Assembly: GCA_028702975.1 (NCBI GenBank)
Contig: JAQVNT010000051.1
Location: 1-9,238 of the forward strand
Direction of reading: 5' to 3'
DNA length: 9,238 nucleotides
DNA from: Candidatus Delongbacteria bacterium
GTDB taxonomy: Bacteria > UBA4055
Shown here: piece after piece, positions 1 through 6,450 of the stretch
How positions within the stretch are numbered: position 1 is the first letter of the stretch
How the letters are laid out: the number at the start of each line of letters is the position of its first letter
Notes under the pieces: model-generated
The model's input: the letters and a program-made list of their open reading frames with translations, nothing else
Told to the model about the DNA's origin: nothing
Databases searched by the model: none
Translations under genes and position numbers: made by a program

Positions 1-153
1 ATGATCTAATTCAATTAACAGTTCCGTCATCCCCAGCATATATATATAATATGTATGCCGTTAATAACAGAACAGGGCCTTCGTACTTGTTTTTTCTTTC
101 TTCTTCATCTCGCCTATTTCAATGAACTACGCCGTTTTTGGCAGCGGGTCGTA

Positions 154-182
154 AATGTATCACTTTTTTTTTTGCAAGTCAA
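154..182 (-). promoter_or_regulatory. Sigma-70-type promoter candidate, leftward
   Basis: Reading leftward, TTGACT (182-177) is followed by a 17-bp spacer containing a run of ten A, then TACATT (159-154). The geometry matches five other promoter candidates in this window. Its product would be transcribed toward the left edge, so the gene it serves is mostly or wholly outside the window. Confidence 0.5.
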
Positions 183-204
183 GACTTATTTTTTAATATT
201 TAAC

Positions 205-242
205 ATTTCTTTTAAAATAATTTAACACGATTTAAAAGAAAT
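205..242. repeat. Perfect 12-bp inverted repeat, AT-rich
   Basis: ATTTCTTTTAAA (205-216) and TTTAAAAGAAAT (231-242) are perfect reverse complements separated by 14 bases. The repeat lies between the stop of the leftward GAF-PAS gene (333) and the leftward promoter at 154-182. The stem is almost all A-T and has no U-run after it in the leftward direction, so a classical intrinsic terminator is doubtful. A protein-binding operator upstream of the promoter is an alternative. Confidence 0.45.
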
Positions 243-275
243 TTTCCACAAAATTGTTTTAGCCGGCTTTTTAAG

Positions 276-292
276 TTTCATATCGTATGAAA
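276..292. repeat. 7-bp inverted repeat with 3-base loop
   Basis: TTTCATA (276-282) and TATGAAA (286-292) flank a TCG loop, about 40 bases past the stop of the leftward operon. It could fold into a small hairpin at the 3' end of that transcript. No U-tract follows it leftward, so calling it a terminator would go beyond the evidence. Confidence 0.3.
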
Positions 293-332
293 TATTTGAT
301 TTTTATGGCTATGCAGAAAATTTAGACGATGA

Positions 333-1658
333 TCATTCCAGATCTATCATCTTTACTCCGTCCAGCTTGTAGTCTTTTTCTTTTATCTTGGTGATCTCTT
401 TCATTTCATTGAGCGTATCTTTAATTCTGTATGCCTGCTCTTTGATGATATTCAAATTCTTCTGAACATTTTTATCGTCGGGTAAAATTCCGGATAACAA
501 AGTCGATCTTCCTATGATAACGCCAAGGGGAGTGTTTATCTGATCGTTGGCCGTGACTGCTGCTTTCGTAATTGATTCAAGCTCCTTTAACTCAAGCTTC
601 TCCTGCTCATACTTTTCAACTTCCGTCATATCCTTATTAATTATAACTGACCCGATTATCTCGTCATTCTCCAAAATGTGGGATACTGTGGCGGAAAAGT
701 GTATTTCGTCACCGATACTGTTCTTTATGTAACATGAGATATTAGATGAGTTCCTGCCTGAATTCAAGGCTGATAAGATCTGAGCCGATGTTTCTGACGA
801 ATAAAATTCCGAAATATCCTTGCCTGTAAAACGATCCGGGTCCAATAACAAAATGTCCTTGATAGCCTTATTAACCTTAATGATCTTCATTTCCCTGTCT
901 ACAGTTACCAGGATCTCACCGATATTCTCGATAATTCTTTCAGTATATGCTTTTTCGTACATAAGTTCGGAAGTTCGCTGTTCGACCTGTTTCTCCAAAT
1001 TCTGCGCATACTGCCTGTTCTGTTCAATAAGGTCGAGGTTCTCGAGGGCAACGGCGCACTGATTACCGAAGAACTTTAAAACTTCGCCAGATTCAGAGTT
1101 GAAAATCCCGGGTATCGTCCTGTGCTCAACATAGATTATTCCCAGAACCTTGTTCTCCTTGATCATAGGTACGCACATTATTGACTTTAGCTTAAGGTTG
1201 ATTATACTGCGCTTTCCATCAAATTCCTGATCGTTCAGAGCGTCCTTTATCATTATCACTTCTTTTTCGTGTAGTACCTTATTAATAACGGTCGACGATA
1301 GTTCCTGCACAGAATCTTCCGGGCTCTCTTTGTCCATGTTCATAGAATATGCGATCTCAAGATCAGAACCGTTTTTGACAAGTATGAGATACCCTCTCTC
1401 GGCTCCGGTGAATTCAAGCGATTTCGATATGATTATTTCAAAAATACCTTCTCTGCTGAAAGTTGTCATCAGTTTTTCAGTTATGCCCAAAACCTGTTGA
1501 AGCTTCTTGCTCTCGGTCTCTTCGTGAGGAGGTATGACGCTCCGGAGGCTCTCGATCTCAGCTATGCTGTTGAAAAAGGTTTCTTCGCTGCTTATCGAGA
1601 ATATGTCGCTGTCACTCGAAGTAACAGGCTTGTTCTTTTTATCATCTTTTTCATTCAT
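333..1658 (-). CDS. GAF-PAS signalling protein with degenerate histidine-kinase dimerisation domain
   Basis: A 441-residue cytoplasmic protein with no signal peptide or membrane segment. After a polar N-terminus (1-50) come a GAF domain (about 55-207), a linking coiled coil (207-245), a PAS domain (about 240-348) and a HisKA-like helical pair (about 358-425). GAF and PAS domains usually sense small molecules, redox state or partners. The H-box, normally like N-H-E-I-N-N-P-L, reads N-D-Q-I-N-T-P-L here, so the phospho-acceptor His is Asp372 (codon at 545-543). There is no HATPase domain and the protein ends soon after the helices with M-I-D-L-E, so autophosphorylation is not possible. A role as dimeric scaffold or regulator of a partner is inferred. 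The start overlaps the stop of the upstream CCA gene by 8 bases (ATGAATGA), implying translational coupling; a GGGAGG lies 12 bases upstream of the ATG. Confidence 0.85.
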   Translation of the reverse strand: MNEKDDKKNKPVTSSDSDIFSISSEETFFNSIAEIESLRSVIPPHEETESKKLQQVLGITEKLMTTFSREGIFEIIISKSLEFTGAERGYLILVKNGSDLEIAYSMNMDKESPEDSVQELSSTVINKVLHEKEVIMIKDALNDQEFDGKRSIINLKLKSIMCVPMIKENKVLGIIYVEHRTIPGIFNSESGEVLKFFGNQCAVALENLDLIEQNRQYAQNLEKQVEQRTSELMYEKAYTERIIENIGEILVTVDREMKIIKVNKAIKDILLLDPDRFTGKDISEFYSSETSAQILSALNSGRNSSNISCYIKNSIGDEIHFSATVSHILENDEIIGSVIINKDMTEVEKYEQEKLELKELESITKAAVTANDQINTPLGVIIGRSTLLSGILPDDKNVQKNLNIIKEQAYRIKDTLNEMKEITKIKEKDYKLDGVKMIDLE

Positions 1659-3051
1659 TTTCTGACTTTTCCTCCCTGATTAGACTGTACATTAGCTCTT
1701 CCGCGGAAACTCTGTCGTTCTCTATATCACCGTTAAGTATTGCTTCGACAATTTTATTTTTTATCCTTCCGATCTTTGGACCTGCGTTCTCATTCAGCGC
1801 TTTCATAATATCATCGCCGGTTACAGGCGGTTTGAAATTCCTCAGCCTGTCCTTCTCCTCGACCTCCTGAAGCTTTGTCGTAAGATCATCAAAATTCTCA
1901 AGGTATTTCTTTAACTTGTTTTTGTTCGCCGTTGTTATATCCGCCCTGCAGAGAAGCATTAGATCCTCTACCGCATCTCCTCCTTCGAACAGAAGTCTTC
2001 TTACCCCCGAATCCGTGACTTCCTCCTGAGCAAGAGATATCGGCCTGTGATGCAGCCTGATTATCTTTACAACATAATCAGTCAGTTCGTTGGACCATTT
2101 CAATCTCTTCGCGATAGCTTTAAACATTTCTGAACCTTTTTCATCATGCGCGTGGAAAGTCCATCCCTGACCTTTTCTGAAGTATTTCGTTGAAGGCTTT
2201 CCGATATCGTGCATCAAAGCAGCTGTCCTGAGCTCTTTTTTATCCGTTGTCCCGGAAATGTTGTAAAGGACTTTCAGGGTATGAATAAAACCATCTTTAT
2301 GCCTGACACCGTTAATTTCCTCGATCCCCTTTAAAGCAGTTATTTCGGGAAAGATATGGTCAAGCAAACCGCATTTGTACATCAGATAGACTGCTTTTAC
2401 CGGACTTGACGACGAGATCATTTTGAAAAACTCATCAGAGATCCTCTCCGCTGATATCATCCTGATCTTGTCCGCATTTCTTGATAAGGCTTCAAAAGAA
2501 GATCTGTCTATCCTGAAACCGAGAACTGACGCGAACCTGATGCACCTTAACATTCTTAAAGGATCGTCGCTGTAAGTTATATCCGGATCAAGAGGCGTTC
2601 GAAGTATCTTTTTCTTAAGATCGGACAATCCGTCAAAGTAATCAATAACTTCTCCGAACTCACCTTTAACAATAGGGATCGCAAGGGCGTTAACTGTGAA
2701 ATCCCGTCTTAAAAGATCCTCGTAAATAGTCGAATTCGCTACCGAAGGCTTTCTTGAGCCGGGTTTGTACTTTTCCGACCTTGCCGATACGAACTCGACA
2801 GACTGTTTCCTGAAAACGATCTTCGCAGTTTTGAACCTTGGGTATTTAACGACCTTCTTTCTCCCGAGCAGTTCGGCGGTTTTTTCAGCAAATTCAATTG
2901 AATCACCCTCAATAACAAAATCAATATCCTGCGATTTTATTCCGAGCAGAAAGTCCCGGACGAATCCTCCTACTGCATAACATTTCATTCCGGTATCTTC
3001 TGCCGACCGTGAAACTGCGCTCAATATTTCTTTATCGATCTGAGGTTTCAT
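1651..3051 (-). CDS. cca: CCA-adding tRNA nucleotidyltransferase with HD domain
   Basis: This enzyme adds or repairs the 3' CCA end of tRNA from CTP and ATP. Residue numbers are from the start at 3051 (466 residues). The class II nucleotidyltransferase head has G-G-F-V-R-D (28-33) and the metal-binding pair in D-I-D (42-44). R-R-D-F-T-V-N-A (115-122), D-P-L-R-M-L-R (163-169) and E-R-I-S-D-E (202-207) are the family's neck and nucleotide-recognition motifs. An HD phosphohydrolase domain follows (H-D-I-G-K at 281-285, H-A-H-D near 300, L-H-H-R-P near 334). A C-terminal tRNA-binding segment starts at T-G-D-D-I. An in-frame ATG at 3096 would give 481 residues. I prefer 3051 because a promoter -35/-10 pair lies inside that extension, no ribosome-binding site precedes 3096, and family members start close to this point. 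CC-only specificity cannot be excluded from sequence alone. Confidence 0.93.
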   Translation of the reverse strand: MKPQIDKEILSAVSRSAEDTGMKCYAVGGFVRDFLLGIKSQDIDFVIEGDSIEFAEKTAELLGRKKVVKYPRFKTAKIVFRKQSVEFVSARSEKYKPGSRKPSVANSTIYEDLLRRDFTVNALAIPIVKGEFGEVIDYFDGLSDLKKKILRTPLDPDITYSDDPLRMLRCIRFASVLGFRIDRSSFEALSRNADKIRMISAERISDEFFKMISSSSPVKAVYLMYKCGLLDHIFPEITALKGIEEINGVRHKDGFIHTLKVLYNISGTTDKKELRTAALMHDIGKPSTKYFRKGQGWTFHAHDEKGSEMFKAIAKRLKWSNELTDYVVKIIRLHHRPISLAQEEVTDSGVRRLLFEGGDAVEDLMLLCRADITTANKNKLKKYLENFDDLTTKLQEVEEKDRLRNFKPPVTGDDIMKALNENAGPKIGRIKNKIVEAILNGDIENDRVSAEELMYSLIREEKSENE

Positions 3052-3058
3052 AATACGC

Positions 3059-3087
3059 AAATTATCAATAAATTTGTCGCTTGTCAA
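3059..3087 (-). promoter_or_regulatory. Promoter of the cca / GAF-PAS operon
   Basis: Reading leftward, TTGACA (3087-3082), a 17-bp spacer, then TAATTT (3064-3059). The expected transcription start, about seven bases on, falls at about 3052, directly beside the ATG at 3051. The cca mRNA would then be leaderless or nearly so. The site lies within the 15-codon N-terminal extension of the alternative start at 3096, which argues against that start. Confidence 0.6.
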
Positions 3088-3130
3088 GATTAACATTCGA
3101 TAAATTCATCAAATAATCATTTCTTTTTTC

Positions 3131-3159
3131 TTGACATAAGCGTGTCTTGTTATTAAATT
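3131..3159 (+). promoter_or_regulatory. Promoter of the tandem barrel-protein operon
   Basis: TTGACA (3131-3136), a 17-bp spacer, then TAAATT (3154-3159). The predicted start near 3166 gives a 5' leader of roughly 95 bases before the ATG at 3261, long for this window and containing a hairpin. Confidence 0.6.
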
Positions 3160-3173
3160 GTAAACCAATCATC

Positions 3174-3207
3174 CACTAAGATCGGGCTTTTCACACCCTT
3201 CTTAGTG
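3174..3207 (+). promoter_or_regulatory. Hairpin in the 5' leader of the barrel operon
   Basis: CACTAAG (3174-3180) pairs perfectly with CTTAGTG (3201-3207), A3181 can add a pair with T3200, and inside these GGG (3184-3186) pairs with CCC (3196-3198) around a 9-base loop. A GT-rich stretch immediately follows (3205-3214, ending GTGG). It could compete by pairing with CACAC in the loop (3192-3196) or with CCAC (3173-3176), giving alternative folds. The hairpin sits just downstream of the predicted transcription start and about 45 bases before the ribosome-binding site (GGAG, 3251-3254). mRNA stabilisation of an abundant envelope transcript, or leader control, are both possible. It matches no riboswitch class I can recognise. 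Confidence 0.45.
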
Positions 3208-3260
3208 TGTGTGGAGAGGATTTTATAATAGATTTTAATGAAAATAAAACGGAGTGATTT

Positions 3261-4595
3261 ATGAAAAAGTTTGTGGCCTCTGTCATTGTTCTTGCAATGG
3301 CGATCAGCTTAAGCGCTCAATTCAAAAGCGGTATGGACTTCAGGACCAGATCGGAAATGTTCAGCATGAACGAGAACGAATCCGTATGGAGAAGGATTAC
3401 AGACCTAAGATTTAAGCCGTGGATGACTTATACTCAGAACGAGTATCTATCGGCAATGTGGGCAATTGAAATCGGCGATATCGGATTCGGAAACCAGGCG
3501 CAGGGCGGCGCGATCGGAACTGACGGGATCAATGTTGAAACGAAAAATGTTTACCTGCAGTTGAACCCCAATAGCAACCATACTGTCCTTTTCGGACTTC
3601 AGCCTTATAAAGATTTTCACGCTCTTCTGCTTGACTGGGATCTCGCCGGTATTTCATGGAAAAGCAGATACAGTGTAAAAGGAAATGATCTCAGGTCTTA
3701 CTTTGCATGGTTTGTTTCTACAGACGACGATGAAGAACTGATCGACGGTACTACCTACAGCTTTGGAAACACAGAATTTATCGCTGATTTCGAGTATCAG
3801 TTGAACGACAGGATGAAAATCGGTGTGAACAATATCATCGAGTTCACAAGAGATACTACTGCATATGAAAATATTCACGCAAAATCGATAAACTTATGGT
3901 CTGCGCCTTATTTCGCCGGAACATTTGACAAATTCTATGTTGAGGCTGTTGTTGCTGCTAATAACATTAAACCGGATAACAAAGTTGTTTACGGAGTTGG
4001 TAACGAAGGATACACTCCGGAGCATACAGGGATAGCGTTCAGCCTTAAAACAAAATACGATATCAATGCTGAAGCGAAAGCAAGATTTAACTTCTTCTTC
4101 AGGGACGGGGACGGAAGCGAAGAGGCCGGCTGGAACGTATTCTACGGGATCCATTCGTATTATAACACCGGACTTGCAATACTTACAGAAGCCGGCTGCG
4201 GTCTTGATAAGATCGACGAAACTGTTTACAGCCCGCTTACATCTTATCTTGCTCCTTGGGGAAACGCGGGGATAATCCTTCCTGCAGTGTTCTTTGATTA
4301 TGATATCACAAAACAGATGAAAAGCATGCCTTTTATAAACAAAACGGTTCTTTCAATGGGACTCGGTTACGGACTTACTGCAATTGAAGTACAGAGACTT
4401 GGAGCAGACGGTCAGTACAGACCTGAAACCTATATCGGAACAGAACTTGACCTTAAAGCCGACATACAGATGTTCGACAACCTGAATGTTGTACCTTACT
4501 TCGCTATACTTTTTGCCGGAGACTGGTATGATTACGAGGGTGGTCACGATCCGTTTGTAAAAGTCGGTTTAACTCTGAATACAAAGCTAAAGTAA
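3261..4595 (+). CDS. Porin-like outer-membrane beta-barrel protein, paralogue 1
   Basis: A 444-residue protein with a Sec signal peptide (M-K-K, hydrophobic core 4-18, likely cleavage S-L-S-A|Q after 19). The mature part has alternating hydrophobic/polar strands rich in Tyr, Trp and Phe, separated by charged turns, as expected of an outer-membrane barrel. G-G-A-I-G-T-D-G (82-89) and N-V-E-T-K-N-V-Y (91-98) recur at exactly the same positions in the next gene. The strand pattern N-V-Y-L-Q-L followed by V-L-F-G-L-Q-P resembles the early strands of diffusion porins, but I cannot name a substrate or family with confidence. The C-terminus is N-T-K-L-K, without the aromatic last residue usual for BAM substrates. 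GGAG at 3251-3254 supports the ATG. It is first gene of a two-gene operon; the next starts 13 bases after its stop. Confidence 0.85.
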   Translation: MKKFVASVIVLAMAISLSAQFKSGMDFRTRSEMFSMNENESVWRRITDLRFKPWMTYTQNEYLSAMWAIEIGDIGFGNQAQGGAIGTDGINVETKNVYLQLNPNSNHTVLFGLQPYKDFHALLLDWDLAGISWKSRYSVKGNDLRSYFAWFVSTDDDEELIDGTTYSFGNTEFIADFEYQLNDRMKIGVNNIIEFTRDTTAYENIHAKSINLWSAPYFAGTFDKFYVEAVVAANNIKPDNKVVYGVGNEGYTPEHTGIAFSLKTKYDINAEAKARFNFFFRDGDGSEEAGWNVFYGIHSYYNTGLAILTEAGCGLDKIDETVYSPLTSYLAPWGNAGIILPAVFFDYDITKQMKSMPFINKTVLSMGLGYGLTAIEVQRLGADGQYRPETYIGTELDLKADIQMFDNLNVVPYFAILFAGDWYDYEGGHDPFVKVGLTLNTKLK

Positions 4596-4608
4596 GGAAG
4601 GATAAATT

Positions 4609-5952
4609 ATGAAAAAACTAATTTCGACATTCATCCTGATATCTCTTGCTGCAGCTTTTGCGCAAGTGAAATTCGGTATGGATATGAGAATGCGTTCAGA
4701 GCTGCAGAATCTCAATTCCACCAATGCCGACAAGCAGATCTATGACAGGATGGTGGACGTAAGGCTCAGACCCAGTATTTCTTACACAGTTAACAACTAC
4801 ATGTGCGTCAAAGCTGTTTTTGAGATCGGCGAACTTCAGTACGGTTCTGCAGGCGGTGCTTTGGGTACCGACGGTAAAAATCTTGAAACCAAGAATGTTT
4901 ACATTGATATTAAACCTACCGAGAATCATATTTTCAGACTGGGATTGATGCCTATAAAAGATGCTCACAGCATAATTGTTGACACCGACCTTGCGGGTAT
5001 TATGTGGAAAGGCAAGTTCGAGAAATACAATGTAGATCTGGGCTGGTTCGCAGTTCTCGACAACGACGAGATCTATAACGATGCTGACGGGCACACCTAC
5101 AGTTTGGGTACTACTTTAATTATGCTTGACCAGTCCTATAGAATGAATAAATACCTTTCAATGGGTATTAACAACATTTTCGTCATGGACAGAACTGAAT
5201 ATATTGACGGCGTTAACCGTGATGCCGTAAGCATTTTCTTTGCCCCCCGGGCTGAGATCAGCATCGGCAAATTTTTTGTTGAAGGCCAGTTCATAGCCAA
5301 CAACAAATATGCCGAATACAAGAATGTCAGCGAAGTACCCGGATTCGTACAGCCGCATGATCCGGACGCATTAGGGTTGGCAATGAGCGTTAAATCCAGA
5401 TTTGAAATGGATTCAAGAACAACATTAAGGGCAAATTTTCTTTTCAGAGGCTGCCAGGAGAACAGATGGGAAAATTATGTAGCTTTCAAATCTTTCTATG
5501 ATACAGGGCTTGAAATCCTTAACGAAAATGCAAATGGTATTTACACTCACAATCCTATGAAGGGATTCAAAATTGAATCTGAAGGCGTTTCACACGAGTT
5601 AGGTTTGGTTGTTCCATCGATCTTTGTTGACTGGAAATATAAAAATAATGTCACTTTCACGGGTGGATTTGGTTTTATAATGAACGATTCTTTCGATTAT
5701 GGTAAAAAGATAGATTATTCAGACCCGAGTGGAGTAATAAACGACGACGTTTTCATAGCGTGGGAAATGGACTTCAAAGCTAGGATCGTAATGTATGACA
5801 GACTTCAGCTTTTACCATATTTTGCATTCATGGTTCCTTCAGACAACTTTGCTTATAACAAGGTCGGTGATCTTGAGAACTTTGACGAGGACCTTGAACC
5901 TGTAACGGATGTGCAGTTTAAAGTCGGTATAACAACCATGTACAACTTCTAA
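4609..5952 (+). CDS. Porin-like outer-membrane beta-barrel protein, paralogue 2
   Basis: A 447-residue paralogue of the preceding gene, clearly similar over its whole length: early M-D-x-R-x-R-S-E, G-G-A-L-G-T-D-G (82-89), N-L-E-T-K-N-V-Y (91-98), D-L-A-G-I-x-W-K near 125, and a shared F-Y-x-T-G-L-x-I-L later on. The signal peptide is M-K-K-L with cleavage probably A-F-A|Q after 18. It ends Y-N-F, the terminal phenylalanine expected of proteins inserted by the BAM machinery, unlike paralogue 1. A strong ribosome-binding site (GGAAGGA, 4596-4602) lies in the 13-base gap after the upstream stop, so the two are co-transcribed. The divergence is far beyond a recent duplication, suggesting separate roles or two subunits of one channel. 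The substrate is unknown. Confidence 0.85.
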   Translation: MKKLISTFILISLAAAFAQVKFGMDMRMRSELQNLNSTNADKQIYDRMVDVRLRPSISYTVNNYMCVKAVFEIGELQYGSAGGALGTDGKNLETKNVYIDIKPTENHIFRLGLMPIKDAHSIIVDTDLAGIMWKGKFEKYNVDLGWFAVLDNDEIYNDADGHTYSLGTTLIMLDQSYRMNKYLSMGINNIFVMDRTEYIDGVNRDAVSIFFAPRAEISIGKFFVEGQFIANNKYAEYKNVSEVPGFVQPHDPDALGLAMSVKSRFEMDSRTTLRANFLFRGCQENRWENYVAFKSFYDTGLEILNENANGIYTHNPMKGFKIESEGVSHELGLVVPSIFVDWKYKNNVTFTGGFGFIMNDSFDYGKKIDYSDPSGVINDDVFIAWEMDFKARIVMYDRLQLLPYFAFMVPSDNFAYNKVGDLENFDEDLEPVTDVQFKVGITTMYNF

Positions 5953-5969
5953 TACCGGTCTTACAAAAT

Positions 5970-5999
5970 AAAAAAAGCGGGACAATTCCCGCTTTTTTT
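5970..5999. terminator. Bidirectional intrinsic terminator between convergent operons
   Basis: A perfect 13-bp stem: seven A plus GCGGGA (5970-5982) pairs with TCCCGC plus seven T (5987-5999) around a CAAT loop. The GC core flanked by an A-run on one side and a T-run on the other works in both directions. It terminates the barrel operon 17 bases after its stop, and the PorV-like/ssb operon 16 bases after the ssb stop. Confidence 0.93.
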
Positions 6000-6015
6000 A
6001 TTTTTAGGTTCTTCT

Positions 6016-6435
6016 CTAAAAAGGAAGATCGTCCATCGGTTCAGTATCTTTTTCAGAATTGTGATTACCGTTGTCTTCTGTATCTGATGAAGATGAAGTG
6101 TCATCTCTCTTAACGGAGAGGTTCTTTACAACGTTACCAATTATCTCTGTTATGTATTTTCTTACACCGTTCTCATCGTCCCAGGATCTCGTAGATATTT
6201 TCCCGTCTATAAAAACTGTCATACCTTTTTTCAGGTATTCACCTGCGTACTCAGCCTGCCTCGCAAAAAGAACGATATTATGCCAATCAGTTTTCTCTTC
6301 CCATGCCTCATTCCTTTTAACCCTTTCACTTGTGGCAAGTGAAAATTTTGCGATCTGAACACCGCTGGGCGTGTATTTTACTTCAGGGTCTTTCCCTAAA
6401 TTTCCGATCAGAAACACTTTGTTTACACTCGGCAT
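6016..6435 (-). CDS. ssb: Single-strand DNA-binding protein
   Basis: A 139-residue SSB. It coats single-stranded DNA during replication, recombination and repair and recruits partner enzymes through its tail. The OB fold spans about 1-105, opening with N-K-V-F-L-I-G-N-L-G-K-D-P-E. W51 (in D-W-H-N-I-V) and W85 (in R-S-W-D-D) sit where the DNA-stacking tryptophans of E. coli SSB occur. A short, Ser- and acid-rich disordered linker (about 108-133) leads to the acidic tip M-D-D-L-P-F, matching the conserved D-D-(I/L)-P-F protein-interaction motif. The ribosome-binding site AAGGAG lies six bases before the ATG. It is second gene of a leftward pair, 15 bases after the PorV-like gene, and is not next to rpsF or rpsR as in many bacteria. 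It ends at the bidirectional terminator. Confidence 0.97.
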   Translation of the reverse strand: MPSVNKVFLIGNLGKDPEVKYTPSGVQIAKFSLATSERVKRNEAWEEKTDWHNIVLFARQAEYAGEYLKKGMTVFIDGKISTRSWDDENGVRKYITEIIGNVVKNLSVKRDDTSSSSDTEDNGNHNSEKDTEPMDDLPF

Positions 6436-6450
6436 CTTTTACTCCTTCTT

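Larger units (their letters stand above)
1..332. other. Left-edge intergenic region, no convincing gene
   Basis: No ORF of normal length is complete here. On the minus strand there is a promoter-like site (154-182). Downstream of it lies a 15-codon ORF (108 to 61, starting M-K-K-K-E-K) with only a poor ribosome-binding site. A second short minus-strand ORF begins at 39 (or 30) and runs off the left edge (M-L-G-M-T-E-L-L-I-E-L-D-H), also without a good ribosome-binding site. A third frame, overlapping both, is open but has no start codon. The edge may therefore hold the 5' end of a leftward gene whose frame I cannot fix. The rest (about 185-332) is AT-rich and contains two inverted repeats, listed separately. 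Confidence 0.6.

Noticed and set aside
38..51. Short alternating TA run as a microsatellite or replication-origin-like element
   Set aside because: It is only about a dozen bases long, with no DnaA-box-like repeats near it.
3224..3229. TATAAT close to the barrel start as a second promoter
   Set aside because: No -35-like hexamer lies 16-18 bases upstream (the region is CTTAGT within the hairpin), so the site at 3131-3159 is preferred.
3238..3264. Eight-codon upstream ORF (M-K-I-K-R-S-D-L) overlapping the barrel ATG as ATGA
   Set aside because: The nearest purine-rich site (GGAGAGG, ending 3219) is 18 bases upstream, too far to serve it, so chance is the simpler explanation.
3894..4154. 86-codon minus-strand ORF inside barrel paralogue 1
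   Set aside because: A shadow of the well-supported plus-strand gene, with no ribosome-binding site or family features.
4696..5094. 132-codon minus-strand ORF, the longest non-annotated frame
   Set aside because: It lies wholly antisense to barrel paralogue 2, which has a signal peptide, strand pattern, ribosome-binding site and a clear paralogue. The antisense frame has no promoter, ribosome-binding site or recognisable domain.
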